From Charina bottae (taxonomy: Eukaryota; Chordata; Lepidosauria; Squamata; Charinaidae): 64,000 bases of DNA. The stretch covers positions 54,716,914-54,780,913 of the forward strand of contig JALMGJ010000002.1 in assembly GCA_023362775.1 (NCBI GenBank), given 5' to 3'. The notes below the pieces were generated by a model, which was not told where the DNA came from, did not search any database, and worked only from the letters and a program-made list of their open reading frames with translations. Of the stretch, positions 32,071 to 44,513 are shown in pieces. Both the position numbers and the translations under genes were made by a program. The number at the start of each line of letters is the position of its first letter. Position 1 is the stretch's first letter.

Positions 32071-32654
32071 GCTTCTTTAGGCTCATAGATCAGAAAGAGC
32101 CTGGTATCCCCTTTTACAACTAACGTATTTTATTATAAGGTCTACGCTTTCATGAGCTACTGCTCACTTCATGTCCTTTGCCCTCTCTCCCCCATAACTT
32201 CTGTAAGCATGAAATTTGATTATGGTGCCAATCTGTGTCAGTTGGTGACTAATTGGTTACAGGATTCACACCTTGAGAAGAGGCAGGACTCGGGGATATA
32301 TGCTATTGTGCCTCCTTAACTCTTCCAGCTCAGCTTGAACAAAGCTGCTGTGTTACATTTCTAGGAATGTGACTGTAATACTTCCCTATCATGAAAGATA
32401 CCCGGGTCTCCCTTTGTGGCTTTATCAGTTGTAGAGCAATTAGTTCTGTATTTAAGATCTGTGCATGCTCAGACTGTCTTTGATCAATGCACTCTATGAC
32501 ACCTAGGTAACTTTGTGGCTGTTGCTAGGATGCAAGAGGCCAGTGACTTAGTATAACCACCTAGGTTTTTTTTAATTAATAAAATGATTGTTCAGATCCT
32601 CTCCAATTTGTTGTTTTATTGGTGGGTCATTTTGCCCTGACAGCAATAACAGTG

Positions 32655-32895
32655 GTAGTTAATAACCTAGTGCTTAAGACTCCAGGCTAGAAACCAGGAG
32701 ACTGAGAGTTCTAGTCCCACCTTAGGCATGAAAGCCGGCTGGGTGAATTTGGGCTGGTCACACTATCTCAGCCCAACTCACCTCACAGGGTGGTTGTTGT
32801 GGGGAAAATAGAAGGAGGAAGGAGTATTACTGTAGGTATGTTCCCTGCCTTGAGTTATTTATAAAAATAATAAAGGCGGGATAAAAAAAATCTAA
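32655..32895 (+). mobile_element. tRNA/MIR-like SINE, near complete
   Basis: ACCTAGTGCTTAAGACTCCA, GAAACCAGGAGACTGAGAGT, CCTTAGGCATGAAAGCCGG, CAACTCACCTCACAGGG and the tail AATAATAAAGGCGGGATAAA run in order. Plus-strand member of the family at 8216-8460, with an ordinary, non-duplicated body. Confidence 0.88.
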
Positions 32896-33249
32896 AAAAA
32901 ATGGGATGCATGTTAGGAAATAGCTGTATAGGAATTGCTACTGAATAACTGCTAACAAGATTTTGTTATTAGAACTGGCAAATGTTTTCAAAAGAGGTGA
33001 TTTGCAACATATGGGAGCACATAAAAGCGGCCACATCTTTCTGAACGACTTAAGCAGCCATGTGTTTTTCAAGGCTTGTGTGGCTGCTTCAGAAGCTGCT
33101 CTTGGGTGTTTCTGCATGAATGTGTGTGCACAGCCATTTTTGCAAAGTGACTATTCCGCATAGGCATGTAGAGAAAGTTGGGAGAGGTTTCCAACACATC
33201 TGTGGGAGCCCGGAGAAAGATGCAGCTGCTTTAATGAGACCTAATATTA
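32896..33249. other. Unannotated sequence
   Basis: Nothing recognised. Confidence 0.4.
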
Positions 33250-33360
33250 GAAATGTAATTTCCAAATTCCTGGAACTAATAATTCCACTTTATTCTGCTT
33301 TGGTCAAATTCCATCTCAAATACTATGTCCAGTTGTGGTGGTCATACTTTAAGAGGACCA
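33250..33360 (+). pseudogene. CR1 LINE ORF2 fragment
   Basis: Within 33120-33458 the stretch IIPLYSALVKFHLKYYVQLW corresponds to the conserved CR1 C-terminal block (LYSALVRPHLEYCVQFW type). The surrounding frame is too decayed to extend. Confidence 0.7.
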
Positions 33361-35380
33361 ACTTCTATGTTACATCAGGGGCTACACATGTCACTCTGGG
33401 TTGCAGCCATAGCTTGCAACACATTCCTAGGGTTGCAGGTTATTCACCTCAGTTCTAATCTCTCCTTTCTGCTCCTGTATGGCTCTGCATTGATCGGAGA
33501 CACTCAACCTCAACCTCAAATATCAAATAAAAAGCTCACAAACTGGCTATGGAGATACTACTAAAACATTCTGGAAAGGGAACAGTATTAAATAACTAAT
33601 AAATAGTTGCGTTTTCTGCATTGCTTGCATGATACTGACTAGCTTATTGTTTCATTATGTCAAAAACTCTAAAGTATTGATCAAAATCTTACAGGGCCCT
33701 CTGCTGTGATTTGCTTAACCATTCGTTATGAACTCAGGTTTGTATCTTACTGTATTTTGGGGAGGTGAGGGCACAAGCTTGAGCGTAAGCAACATAATAA
33801 AATATGATCTGAATTACTCGCATTTCCATGCACAGTAATGCTGAATGGCTCACTGAAATGTGAACATACACCATTGGGAAATGTATTTATCGTGTCAGTA
33901 TCAAAGTATTAGGGGTTGGCTCACGCCTTTGGGAAAATCAATTGTGTTATAGCAGTATTTCTCACTTTCCTATAAATAATACAATCTGCCAAATATAATT
34001 CAACTTTGCGTTTGATGTCCCCCAGTAGGATGAAACAGTGAAGTTAACATCTGATAAACCATGTTCGATAACAGCCTCCATGAAATTTTATATGACAGTT
34101 GAAAGGTGCTGAATTATTCCCAAATAGTCTGGGGAGTTCACAGTTCATGCATCTTGGCGGCTTAGAACAATGAAAATATCCTCCTTTTTACTCAGTTCCT
34201 ATCCATGCCTTTTTAATTGCAAATGGGATCCCAGTCACCATAAGGATGTCAATTCTTTCCTGCAGGAACATAGGAGAGAAATATTAGTAAGGGTTTGTAT
34301 TATTTGCTGATTCTGGGAGGGAATAAGCCTGATCCTCAAAATATCAACATTCAGCGGGACTTATACTTTCTAGAATGCATGCTTGGCATTTCAGCCTTAG
34401 TTCACTAAGCACATTGGACTCATGGATAAGACTGAAAAAAATCCTTGGATTTTTGGTATCCTTGGTATGTGTGCGTGTGTTAGGTTTTGGACTACAAAGC
34501 CAATCTTTCCTGCGCATCGGACGTGCTGTCTGGAGCTAATGGAAATTGGAGTCCGGTTGATTGCCCATGGGTTCCTATTGGGAACGTAATGGGTAGCTAC
34601 AGTGGTGCATCTGAGCATGTTAACCTGGTGCTCTGTTGGTCACCCCAGCTTCTGTGCTGCAGGAGAGAGTTCTGAAGGCCTCTCAATGTCTGGCTCTTCT
34701 CAGCCTGCAGGTTGGCAGCATTAGCACTCTCTCGCTCAGTTGTTTGAACAGGCAAGGAGCAGAAACGAAGGGGAACAGCTGCCCATTTTCTCCCTTCCCC
34801 ACTGGCTTTCTGGCTGAGCAATGAGATGGTTGCGACATCTATATGTCACTGTCAACTGGCCCTGGCAATTCAGTGTAGCCCACAGAATTGCATCTGAGAA
34901 GAAGGTGTGATGCACCTAATACATTTACGTAAGAACATCCATTATCCCACCTTCGGTTGCCCAAAGAATGTGTGTTCTGCACAGTCAGCATGACTGTCCA
35001 CCTTCATGCACAAGCCCAAAGGCAAGTGATGTAAGCAGTGCAATCAAAACAGCCGCCTCCTGCAATACATAAATAACCCATTGCTCCCATAAAGCAAGCT
35101 ATGGTATTAATCATAAGTGGAAAAACTCTTGGGGACCCTTGGCTGCATTTCATAAATATTAAAATGTGGGGAGTGGAAGCGAAAATGGATTTCCTGAATC
35201 ATTTAAAAAGTTTGTTCTAGCAGCAGTAAATGAGTATTTTATGCTTTGGGTCTGTTGGTAGTTGTTGGATTCCATACTTAATAGCCTGCAGTTAACTAGA
35301 GATTATGTAGTGAAATATCCTAAGTTTTCAAGGTTATTATCCCTACTTGCAGAATTCACATATTCTGTGGCACTAATAAG
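33361..35380. other. Unannotated sequence
   Basis: About 2 kb without recognisable protein, RNA or repeat. Small open frames near 34397-34824 overlap on both strands and look incidental. Confidence 0.45.
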
Positions 35381-35513
35381 GGGTAAATTAAATTAAATTA
35401 AATTAAATTAAATTGTAAATTAAATTAAATTAAATTAAATTAAATTAAATTGTAAATTAAATTAAATTAAATTAAATTAAATTAAATTAAATTAAATTAA
35501 ATTAAATTAAATA
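35381..35513. repeat. (AAATT)n microsatellite with GTAAATT interruptions
   Basis: Pentamer array broken by a GTAAATT variant near 35383, 35415 and 35452, so two sub-blocks of about 32-37 bases are followed by a longer uninterrupted run. Confidence 0.95.
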
Positions 35514-35597
35514 ATTAGTAAATTTTAACTTTTCTTTAAAAACTGAATGAAAATACACAAAAACTTTGAACACAGCATAATAAATTTTAATCACCCT

Positions 35598-35773
35598 TTA
35601 AATCACCATGTGATTTGCTTAACAACCATGTGTTTCGCTTAACACCTGCAGTGATTTGCTTAACAACCGCCGCAAAAAAAGGTTGTAAAATCAGGTCGGA
35701 TTCGCTTAATGACCGCTTTGCTTAGCAAATGAAATTCCAGTCCCAATCGTGGTTGTTAAGTGAGAACTACCTG
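35598..35773. mobile_element. Tigger-like non-autonomous element, right half
   Basis: ATTTGCTTAACAACCATGTG, GATTCGCTTAATGACCGC and the terminus GTTAAGTGAGAACTACCTG, followed by TA (35774-35775), match the inverted end of the element at 17012. The left half is missing. Confidence 0.7.
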
Positions 35774-35933
35774 TAGTTGTCTACACAGCAGAAGGCGTGG
35801 ATAATTTGGGAAGAAGCAGCTCAAGCCTTTGTTCTATTGCCGGTGGGAGGGCAGGGAAGATGGCAAAAAGACAAAGACAAGAAACAGCCCAGAGTCGGCC
35901 GGAGTTGGGTGGCATATAAATTTAATGCATCCA

Positions 35934-35990
35934 TTATTACTATTACTATTACTATTACTATTACTATTACTATTACTATTACTATTACTT
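35934..35990. repeat. (ATTACT)n microsatellite, left of LINE
   Basis: About nine units directly at the 3' terminus of the minus-strand CR1/L2 element. Confidence 0.95.
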
Positions 35991-36812
35991 ATTTATTTAT
36001 TTTTCAAATTTATTCCCCGCCCATCTCCCATGCAAGGGACTCTGGGCGGGTTACAATAAATAAAATTTAAAAACTATACAAAAATATCTAAAAACACAAG
36101 CATAAAATAAATAAAATAGAATCCAAGATGGATTAGGATCCGCAGAATAGATCGTGGAGCTACGGGGCCAGCCAACCCCAGGAGGCACTACCACCTCCGT
36201 CGTCCCAGGCCAGGTGGCAGAGCCAGGTCTTAAGGGCCTTCCAAAAGGCCAGGAGGGAGGGGGCCAGTCTCACCTCCGGGGGCAAGATATTCCATAGGGT
36301 GGGCGCTATCGCAGAGAAGGCACGCCTCCTGGACCCCGCTAGATGGAATTCTCTTGTTGAGGGGGTCCGAAGCATGCCCTCTCTGCATGCACGGGTGGGG
36401 TGGGCCGACGTTATTGGGACAAGACGATCCCTCAAGTACTCTGGTCCTGTGCCATGTAGGGCTTTAAAGGTAATCACCAACACCTTGAATTGGACCTGGA
36501 AGCAAACTGGCACCCAATGCAGCTCGGGTAGCAGAGGTGTCACATGTGCCGATCTCCTGGCACCCATAACTGCTCGCGCCGCCGCATTCTGCACCAGCTG
36601 AAGCTTCCGGATACTCTTCAAGGGTAGCCCCATGTAGAGCGCATTACAATAGTCTATATGGGAGATGACAAGGGCGTGAGTGACTGTTCGGAGGGCCTCC
36701 CGATCCAGGAAAGGGCGTAACTGGCGCACAACTCGAAGCTGTGCAAAGGCCCTCCTGGCCACGACTGCCACCTGCTCTTCGAGCAGGAGTCGTGAGTCCA
36801 GGAGGACCCCCG
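35990..36812 (-). mobile_element. CR1/L2-group LINE, 5'-truncated, with 3' untranslated region
   Basis: The tail (TTTATTTATT, GCCCATCTCCCATGCAAGGG, CTCTGGGCGGGTTACAA) is joined to a readable C-terminal coding region. This identifies the family for the many tail-only copies in the window. The 5' truncation point abuts a second (ATTACT)n array. Confidence 0.93.
36160..36812 (-). pseudogene. CR1/L2-group reverse-transcriptase C-terminus
   Basis: An open minus-strand frame of just over 200 residues runs from the truncation point to a stop at 36160. It reads VLLDSRLLLEEQVAVVARRAF, then THALVISHIDYCNALYMGLP, LQLVQNAAARAVMG, LPELHWVPVCFQVQFKVLVI and a C-terminal ...WNILPPEVRLAPSLLAFWK block. This is the C-terminal extension downstream of the RT core in L2/CR1-type LINEs. 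No stop interrupts it, so the insertion is fairly young, but RT core and endonuclease are missing, so it is non-functional. Confidence 0.93.
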
Positions 36813-36908
36813 GATTACTATTACTATTACTATTACTATTACTATTACTATTACTATTACTATTACTATTACTATTACTATTACTATTACTATTACTATT
36901 ACTATTAC
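36813..36908. repeat. (ATTACT)n microsatellite, right of LINE
   Basis: Sixteen uninterrupted units, the same hexamer in the same phase type as the array at 35934-35990. The Leu-rich and Tyr-rich open frames across it are artefacts. Confidence 0.96.
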
Positions 36909-36914
36909 GAAAAA

Positions 36915-37845
36915 GATGCTCTCTTCTATATCAGAGCATGCAGGAGACTACCAAATACAAAACTGCCCCGGTTCTAAAGGTTTGCTACACTAAGTGAAAC
37001 CAGCTCCTCAACTAACTCTGAAAACTCTTACCTCTTTCAGCTCCTTTACTCTAATTCTGCTGAATAAAAATGCTTCTGTTCCTTACCATCCTGGAGGCGG
37101 ACTTTGCTCAAACTATATTCAGGGGAAACATGAAAGAACCCCCCCCCCCCCAACATTTTCCATTATGCACGCTCCTGCTATTCCCCAGCAGTTAATCATC
37201 AAAACAAGATGATTTCTTCTTTATCTTGCAATGCAAAACAGCAGGAGAGTAACAAGATTCGTGATGAGGTTTTATTTCCTTTACCAGAAAAAGTGCATCT
37301 ATACAGTCACATGCTTAAATCATACTGAGTTATCAACATATACCTGTTTGGAAATGACTGGAAGCTGAGAATTGAAAAGGCAGACTGGCAAAAACTGTCG
37401 ATTTATAAAATTTTCCAAGCAATTGCACCTAACCAGGGACAGGTCAGTCTTCCCCAACTGTGGGCCTTCCGTGATATGTTGGGAATACAACTCCCAGCAC
37501 TGTAATTTTGAGTAAATTCAAGGTCCCCAAGCCAGGGAAAGTTGTTCTATGCATTCTGTTCTACTAGTTGACAACAGTGCTGCAGACAAACAAAACAAAA
37601 AACCCCCAAACCCCGTCTGCCAGTTAGAAATGTCAACATTTTAAGTGTTCAATATTGGAACAAATTATTTCCTCCCACCAACCAGCTGCACAGAGAGATT
37701 GGTACATGTGTACATAGTGTGGATTCAGACCAATATGTGCTGAAATGTATCCTTTGATTGTCATGCTATTTCTATTCATTTCACACCATATTCTGAATCT
37801 CATCCTAGTCCGGTAAGGCATGCCTAAGCAGCAGCTGTATAAATT
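36915..37845. other. Unannotated sequence
   Basis: No gene recognised. A C11-12 run lies near 37140. A CTTCCCCAACTGTGGG ... ACAACTCCCAGCA stretch at 37440-37540 resembles a decayed hAT-type element but lacks clear ends. Confidence 0.4.
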
Positions 37846-37975
37846 CATAGAATCATGCAGTTGGAAGGGACCTTAGACATCATCTACTCTAATCCCCTGC
37901 TCATTGCAGGATCCACTGGAGCATTTCTGAAATGTGACCATCCACCCTTCATAGCTTTCAGATTGGTATGTCCCC
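37846..37975 (-). mobile_element. CR1 LINE 3' end fragment
   Basis: TCATAGAATCATGCAGTTGG, AAGGGACCTTAGACATCATC and CCCTGCTCATTGCAGGATCC are the reverse complement of the CR1 3' terminus. Confidence 0.8.
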
Positions 37976-40088
37976 TAAACTCCCTATGGCCTCATCCTCA
38001 CATCCCCTAATCGTGACATCCCCTAATTGTGCCCTGTTAAGTTTTTTGTTTTTGTTTTTGCCATAGCTTAATGACATTGCCTTCATCTCATGCCTAGTTC
38101 ACAGTTCAGACAACATAGTTGTCTTTAGTTTTTTCAATTTTATAGTAGTGTTTTCCCAGTTCCTCATAAAAAAGATGGCCAAAGATACAATCTAGTGTCT
38201 ATCCACCAGTTACTGATGCAGTCAGGGTCAGATTTGCCTGACTTCGGTTGACCACTTTAGGCTGCTGTGGACAAGCCCCCTCCAGTCTCTGAGAACTGTC
38301 CAATTTGGATTGGGCCATGAAAGAGATTGTCAGCCCTATGAGGTAGAGCAGAGGTCATACTACATAACAAAATCTTACAAGTCTGAATGTGCTTCCCTTC
38401 CCTCCCTTTATCTTCACGTGAACTAGGGAAGGGTCTTGTCTGAGATATTTTCTCAAGTTACTTTCTTGGTCTGGGCTCAGGTCCCTCTTATCTGACCATT
38501 GCCTTGGTAGCAGCTCTTCCTCCTGTCCTTCAAGGCCATTCCCTTTCCCCTCTACAGAGACTGGACACCTGGCTTCTGCCCATGTAATGCCTGACTGGCC
38601 GTTCCATAGTGCTTGTCAGGTCTTATACAGGATCCTTATAAACACCAGTTTAGTGTTCTTCTGAAAAAGTGCTAGATCTGTGTTTTTAAAAAACAGGAGA
38701 CCAGCACTCTTGAATTCTGCCAAACAGTCTGCCAACTGTGTATTGCTGGTTCTGACTCTTGGGTGCATTACAGGTTCTCCATTGCTCTTTTGGAGTCCTA
38801 CATCACACTGTCTACAGTTTTGCATGGTCCTATTTTTTTACTATTTTTACTATGGTGGGAGGCATTTTGCCTACTTCATCCTGGCTCCATGGCTGCCCAT
38901 GGGCTACCTCTGGGTTCTGCCAACCACAAGGACAGAATTGGATTCGGTGACAGCACTGCCATTCCCTTGCAGCTGTAGTCAAGGATGGAGTTTGCTCATT
39001 ATTGATTGTTCCCTCCAATTTACCACTCACCCTTTCTGCACATCTGAGATCTGTCAAATGGACTATTTTTAGAAGAGCATTAGACCTTGGCACATAAATA
39101 GCCAGGCTGATGCATAACAGGTGTGGAACACCCTGCCTGCAATTGTATGGACTTGTCAAATGACAATACACACTGTTCCAATCAGCCTCCTACATTCACC
39201 CAACCCCATCCCACCCGATGTTAGGTAGAAAGATTAATACAGCAGTTGCTCTCCCAACAGCATGTGAAAGTGGGAAGGGAAACAAGTCAGGAAAATCCAC
39301 CAGTTGCTTTCCTTAACTTGTCCTGCATCAAAAGCACCAGTTCTCAGCAATGTGGCAGAATGGCACTCAGCAATGGGGGCAGTAAATGCTCTGCTGGCAT
39401 CCCAGCTCAAGGTCTGGTGGATAGTACTTCAAGGTGGCCACTTGGCCATGCCCTGTAAGAATCCTGGGTACTCTTTTGTGCAAAGAAGCAGAGGACCATC
39501 CAATTTAAGCTACTCAGAAAAAACAAAGATGTAAAGGATATTATATTTAATTTAGTCATTGGTTGAGCAATTAAAATCTTCTCCCCACAGGGGCTTAATA
39601 ATTGATGAATTTTATCTCATAAGCATGGTGTTGCATGATGGTATCTGAAAAGATCTGAATCTTTCTTTGGAGCATTCCCAACATCTTGCACATTACCCTT
39701 ATGAATTGGATCTGTGGATTGGATTTTTTTCCAGAAATGTGCTTGATAGGACTTTGTGATTATTTTTATCAAAAAGAAACAAGTCATGACCCAAATTCTG
39801 AAGCCTAGCTTTCACTGAATTGTGCTTTGTTAGATTCCAGCCCCCCACCCACCCCCCAAAAAATAGGAGAAGGGGCCTGTTATGAAGCTAACGTACCTGC
39901 CAGAAGTTCATTAGGGACAAGACATTCATAGACAGGAATGTGGATAATATAAACATGCAATTGCCACCTAAAGCAGGTGACTGTAACATAAAGGGGGGCA
40001 TGGGAAAAGAAGGATTTGAATTTAGAGTTGATACAGTGTAAATCAGGATTACATTCATCCTACTCTGTGACTGTCAACTATAAGAATA
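37976..40088. other. Unannotated sequence
   Basis: About 2.1 kb with several overlapping open frames of 60-130 residues (38.6-39.5 kb) in different frames on both strands. None shows a domain, signal peptide or splice-site context that I trust. Confidence 0.4.
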
Positions 40089-40300
40089 CAGGTAGTCCTC
40101 ATTTAGCGGCCACAATTGGGATCGGCAACTCAGTCATTAAGCAAAGTGATACCGTATCACTAAGTGATACCGTGATTGTGCTTATGATCTTACTTTAGCT
40201 TTCCTTTTCTGTGAAGGTTGTAAATGCGAGGATTGGTCGCAAAGTTACTTTGTACTTGTACTTTGTACTCTGTAGTTGTACTCAAGTAAGAACTCCTTTG
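40089..40300. mobile_element. Tigger-like non-autonomous element, left half
   Basis: The terminus CAGGTAGTCCTCATTTAGCG is preceded by TA (40087-40088). CAGTCATTAAGCAAAGTGAT and GGTTGTAAATGCGAGGATTG follow. The right terminus is decayed near 40280-40300. Confidence 0.7.
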
Positions 40301-40802
40301 GAAGATTGTGTAAATGCTCACCTGAAAAATCTGACAAAATCACCATATTTGGGGCCATAACCCAGAAAATTGCAACCACAATAGCAGGGTGCCCATTTGC
40401 TTGGTGTATTGTCTGTACAAGCCATGTTGTCAGGTCATATTGTTAATAGGAAGCATGGACAGATGTATTATTATTGTCATCACACATAGAAAGAATTGTA
40501 AGCGAGGCGATTGCAAAGACCAGCTGGTAGCGATAGCTTACTGAGGTATTTTAACTAAAGTACAAAGAGAATTAATGAGATTGCTACAAAAGTGAAGAGT
40601 CTATCTGTACTTTTAACAGCTGGAGAAGTGGCAGTGGATTGCTAACAGGGAATCAATTTTCTCCTCTTGGTAATCACTAAATTGCTCACATTTAGTTGGT
40701 CTTATTAGGAACAAATGGAAGTTTGAGATTTAATAAGCTATCCTTTACATGTGTTTGAAGAAGGAAGGGATGGCTGTGGATAATTGCCTTGTTTTGTGGA
40801 GA
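40301..40802. other. Unannotated sequence
   Basis: Nothing recognised. Confidence 0.4.
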
Positions 40803-40816
40803 TTTAAGGAAGGGAA

Positions 40817-41148
40817 TTGGGGGCGTGGTGGCTCAGCGGGTAAGATGCCAGGCTTGTTGATCAGAAGATCGCAAGTTCAGAGGTTTGAATCCCTAGCCCC
40901 GTGTGATGGAGTGAGCTCCCGCACTAGCCCCAGCTCTTGCCAACCTAGCAATTTGAAAGCATGCAAATGCAAGTAGATGAATAGCTACCACTTTGGTGGG
41001 ATGGTAACAGCGTTCCGTGCGTCATGCTGGCCACATGACCATGGAAGCGTCTTCGGACAATGCTGGCTCTTTGGTTAACAAACGGAGATGAGCACTGGCC
41101 CCAAGAGTCGGACACGACTGCACAAATGTGCGGGGGGAACCTTTACCT
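40817..41148 (+). mobile_element. Sauria SINE, full length with perfect TSD
   Basis: Head GGGGGCGTGGTGGCTCAGCG, B-box-like AGGTTTGAATCCC, body CAACCTAGCAATTTGAAAGC, tail GAGTCGGACACGACTGCAC ... CCTTTACCTT. A perfect 14-bp TSD, TTTAAGGAAGGGAA, lies at 40803-40816 and 41149-41162, showing a recent insertion by target-primed reverse transcription. Confidence 0.97.
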
Positions 41149-41162
41149 TTTAAGGAAGGGAA

Positions 41163-44100
41163 AAGCAGGATGTTTGAATGGATATATGGATCACAGTTTC
41201 TATACTCTCAAGTCTATTTTATTGGATGTGTTTCTTTTGCTTCTCGCAGCTTTGTTCTGCATTGGCTTTATTCCTTTAACACAGAGAAGGTTGCCTAGTA
41301 GATACCAAAAAGTATCATTCTATTCCTTCTCTTCCCATTTGTCTTCTAAAGAACCTTGGTGACCGTGTGCTAAAGAGTTATGAGTGACACAATGGGCAGT
41401 GAGATGGCTTATGGAAAATGCAAAACTGGAAGACGGGGAAAAAATTCATATGAAAGAAGATACAGTAAGTTATTGTTAAAAGAATAAGTTTCATTCATCA
41501 TCTTGGCAGATCAGAATTATTGGGTGCCTATAATTATTCCCTGGGCAACTTGGCCTTGCTAATTCTCCTCTTGCTTGCATTTGATGCTTGCTTACCTGCC
41601 CATTCTTAACCTACAAGAAGTGAGATGATCAATGGAAAAAGAAACAATCACACACAGATTTTACAGGTAGCGGAGTGATATTTTTTCATTAATTCTTGCA
41701 AGTGTTCAACAAAAAGCTTTTTGGAACTATAGTGCCAAGATGCATTTATGTTTGGTTTTATGAATGTGGGCTGTTTTATTGAACCTGTTCTATACTCATC
41801 CTTGCAAAATGTTGAAAAAGGAGTTATTTGAATCAAGCAGAGTGTCAGGAATTTCTCTTTAAGGCCATGAGTACTGTATGTTCTGCTGCCTGCATTTCAA
41901 AACAAATCTGTCTAGAAAGAAAATAGCAAGCCAAATAAAAGCTCCATTACATCAGAAGGAAAAAAGTCTAAACATGGAACATTGTAATGGATTTGGTATT
42001 TGACTATATTGTACAGTATTTGTTTAAAGACACTGGACAAAGGTTTTCAATGCTGCATCGCCTTAAGAGCTAATAATCAGAACAAAGAAGACAATTTGGG
42101 GGAAGCATGTCTGAAAGACTAATTGTTAGATGCTAAAATAGCTTTCTTTTACAATGAAATTACAATTATTAAAAGGAAAAGTTGAGAACAAACAGGGTGA
42201 GTTTTGCTACACTGAAATACACTTCTGAACTTTTAAAAGAGTGAACCAGCTGATAATGCCCAACTGAGCAGAACAACAAAAACACCTTAAACTGCTTTTT
42301 GTTCCTCAAAACTCCTCAGTCCTTGTATCTCTACTTCTTAGATACATCTATTTTCGTACCAGTTTAATAGAAGTCCATTATACAAAAATGGAAACTTCTA
42401 TAATGTTGTAGGTTTCTTACTTAGCTAAGCCTAGCTTTTATGCATTATGTGATTTTCATTCTTTGTTTATTGCCTTTCAATGTGACTTTATAACAAAATG
42501 TTAATAGGACTTCACAAAAAACATAGGGAGATCAATCCATCTCTTTTTGGGGGCTTGGATTACAGCTTTCACAATTTCTAGTTGTCATGGCAATTGGCTC
42601 TGTGGGCTAGGAATTATGGGAACAGTATTCATTAACATCTGGTAGACAGGAAGTATAGGAAGGCTGTTCTATGAATTCCTACTATAGAGCTTCTAGATTT
42701 CTTGGCAAACTTTTATCCTGTGAAATATGGACCTGATTTCTATGTAGGCTACTATTAGCACTAGGTTGGATGGTGACTATTATTGGCAGTCTATTGATTT
42801 CAGCGGGATTTAGAACTAATTTATGGGACATGAACTAATTATGGTGTTTTTCCCATTTCTCACCCTGCTGGTTTAGCTGAGAGCTCTTGTTCAAGCATGC
42901 TCATAGAAAGTAGTTCTATGAGTACTCCATCATGAACTCTCATTCATCAATCTACTACTCAACCTACTTTGGAGCTGTTTGCAAGAGCATGCTGAATTGC
43001 AGCTTGTATGTATGGCAGAAGGTTCAGAAGCCTTCTTTGCAACAAGTGTGCTTGAACATAAGCTTTGACCCAGATAGAGAAAACAGAGTAACTGTTTTAT
43101 AGTATATGTAAGAGCTATATGAAGTGGCCCTTATTTCCAAGTAATTCTACTTAAGTGCAAAATCAATATCAACATGGATCTCAAGTGAAAGTGGCCATTC
43201 CCTTTCCCATTATGGAAAGCTCTTATTTTGTCTGACTTTGTTTTAATCGAGCATTTGTTCTGATGTTTGTGGATGTCATCAGCTATGAAAACAGAAAGAA
43301 AACCAAATTAGCACAATATATTAAGACGGTACTGCAGAACCATCCAAAGGTCTGCTCTCCTGTTGTTCTTGCTTTACAGGGATATTTTCATTTATTTCAA
43401 AAAGTCACAAGCCATCTTTGCCGTATGGAGGGGGCTTTCTGCTCATTCCACAGAGTGAAACCCTACACAAAATTCATTCCTTGATATTAGGAATCATATT
43501 GCCACTGAATTAGGAACTTCAGCATAGATATCATAACCAATAATGTCTCACAGTGCTGATTTCCATAAATTTACTTATTTCCCCCATTGAAAACCACTTA
43601 AGCTAATGGTCATAACTCATGTTGTGATAACAAATGACATAAATGTCACATTATCTGAATAAAGTATTTTGTCTCCTTGGATATCTTGAGTTCTAGAATT
43701 AAAATAGGGAGAGCTAACCTGATATTTAGCGTGGACTCATCAATCTAGCTGGTCCTGGATAGTGTTTTTGAGAATGTTTTTGGGTCATAAGCTTGTATTT
43801 CCAATACCAGTGGGGTAGTGCGGCTGATGTATTCTACAGCTGTGGCCTTTTCTCCTGTATTGTTTTTTTCAGTTTGTCCTTTCTCATTTCTGGAACAAGT
43901 GGTTATGACTTGCTCTTCACCTGTTTTTCCTATAATCTGTTTCATTGCTATATTTCCCATGAGCACCAGTAATGCTTTGTGTGCCCAGTAGGACTATATA
44001 AGTACGGAGTCTTAGTTTGCGCTATGCTATTTTAGGGTCAAACTTAGCAAAAGATTATGATATGTCTCAAGAACACATGAACAAGGTTGTTTGCGTGTGT

Positions 44101-44513
44101 GTGTGTGTGTGGGGGGGGGTTTATAAAAATGTTGAGAGGGTGGCTGCAACCATGTAAGCCCTCCCCATTTTTTATTGCATGATTGGGGCTTTGATTGTGC
44201 AGTCACAGCCACCATCTTGACTTTTGAACTCCCCTGGAGGCCCCTAGAATAGTCATATAAATAAGAGTTTACTTAAGAAAAACAAAACAAAACAAAACAA
44301 AAAGTCTAAAGACACAGATAAAACTAATGAAAATTAATAATGTCGCTCTAATGTAGCTACTTAGGTGTAACTTACCTGAGTAGGATCTCAGGTTTCAGAG
44401 CATGTGCACATTTCCTCACAAAGATGATAGGAGAGGAAGCACATCTGGTCTCCAGATTAATTGTTGTTTAATGACAAAGATTAAGGTTTAATGATTTAAT
44501 GATAAAAAATTAA
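41163..44513. other. Unannotated sequence
   Basis: About 3.3 kb without readable protein or RNA gene. A decayed MITE-like stretch (CAATTGGCTCTGTGGGCTAG, GAATTATGGGAACA) lies near 42545-42660, a (GT)n/G-run near 44089-44120 and an (AAAAC)n run near 44279-44302. Confidence 0.45.
44089..44120. repeat. (GT)n followed by a G run
   Basis: About nine GT units (one GC variant) and then ten G residues. Confidence 0.93.

Noticed and set aside
36680..36997. Leu-rich and Tyr-rich frames
   Set aside because: They are translations of the (ATTACT)n array joined to antisense LINE sequence.
37440..37540. Possible hAT-type element with ACAACTCCCAG
   Set aside because: The ends and an 8-bp duplication could not be found, so it is mentioned only as unannotated sequence.
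38680..39171. Cluster of overlapping frames of 63-130 residues on both strands
   Set aside because: There is no shared domain, no consistent frame and no splice-site context; this is expected from locally higher GC.
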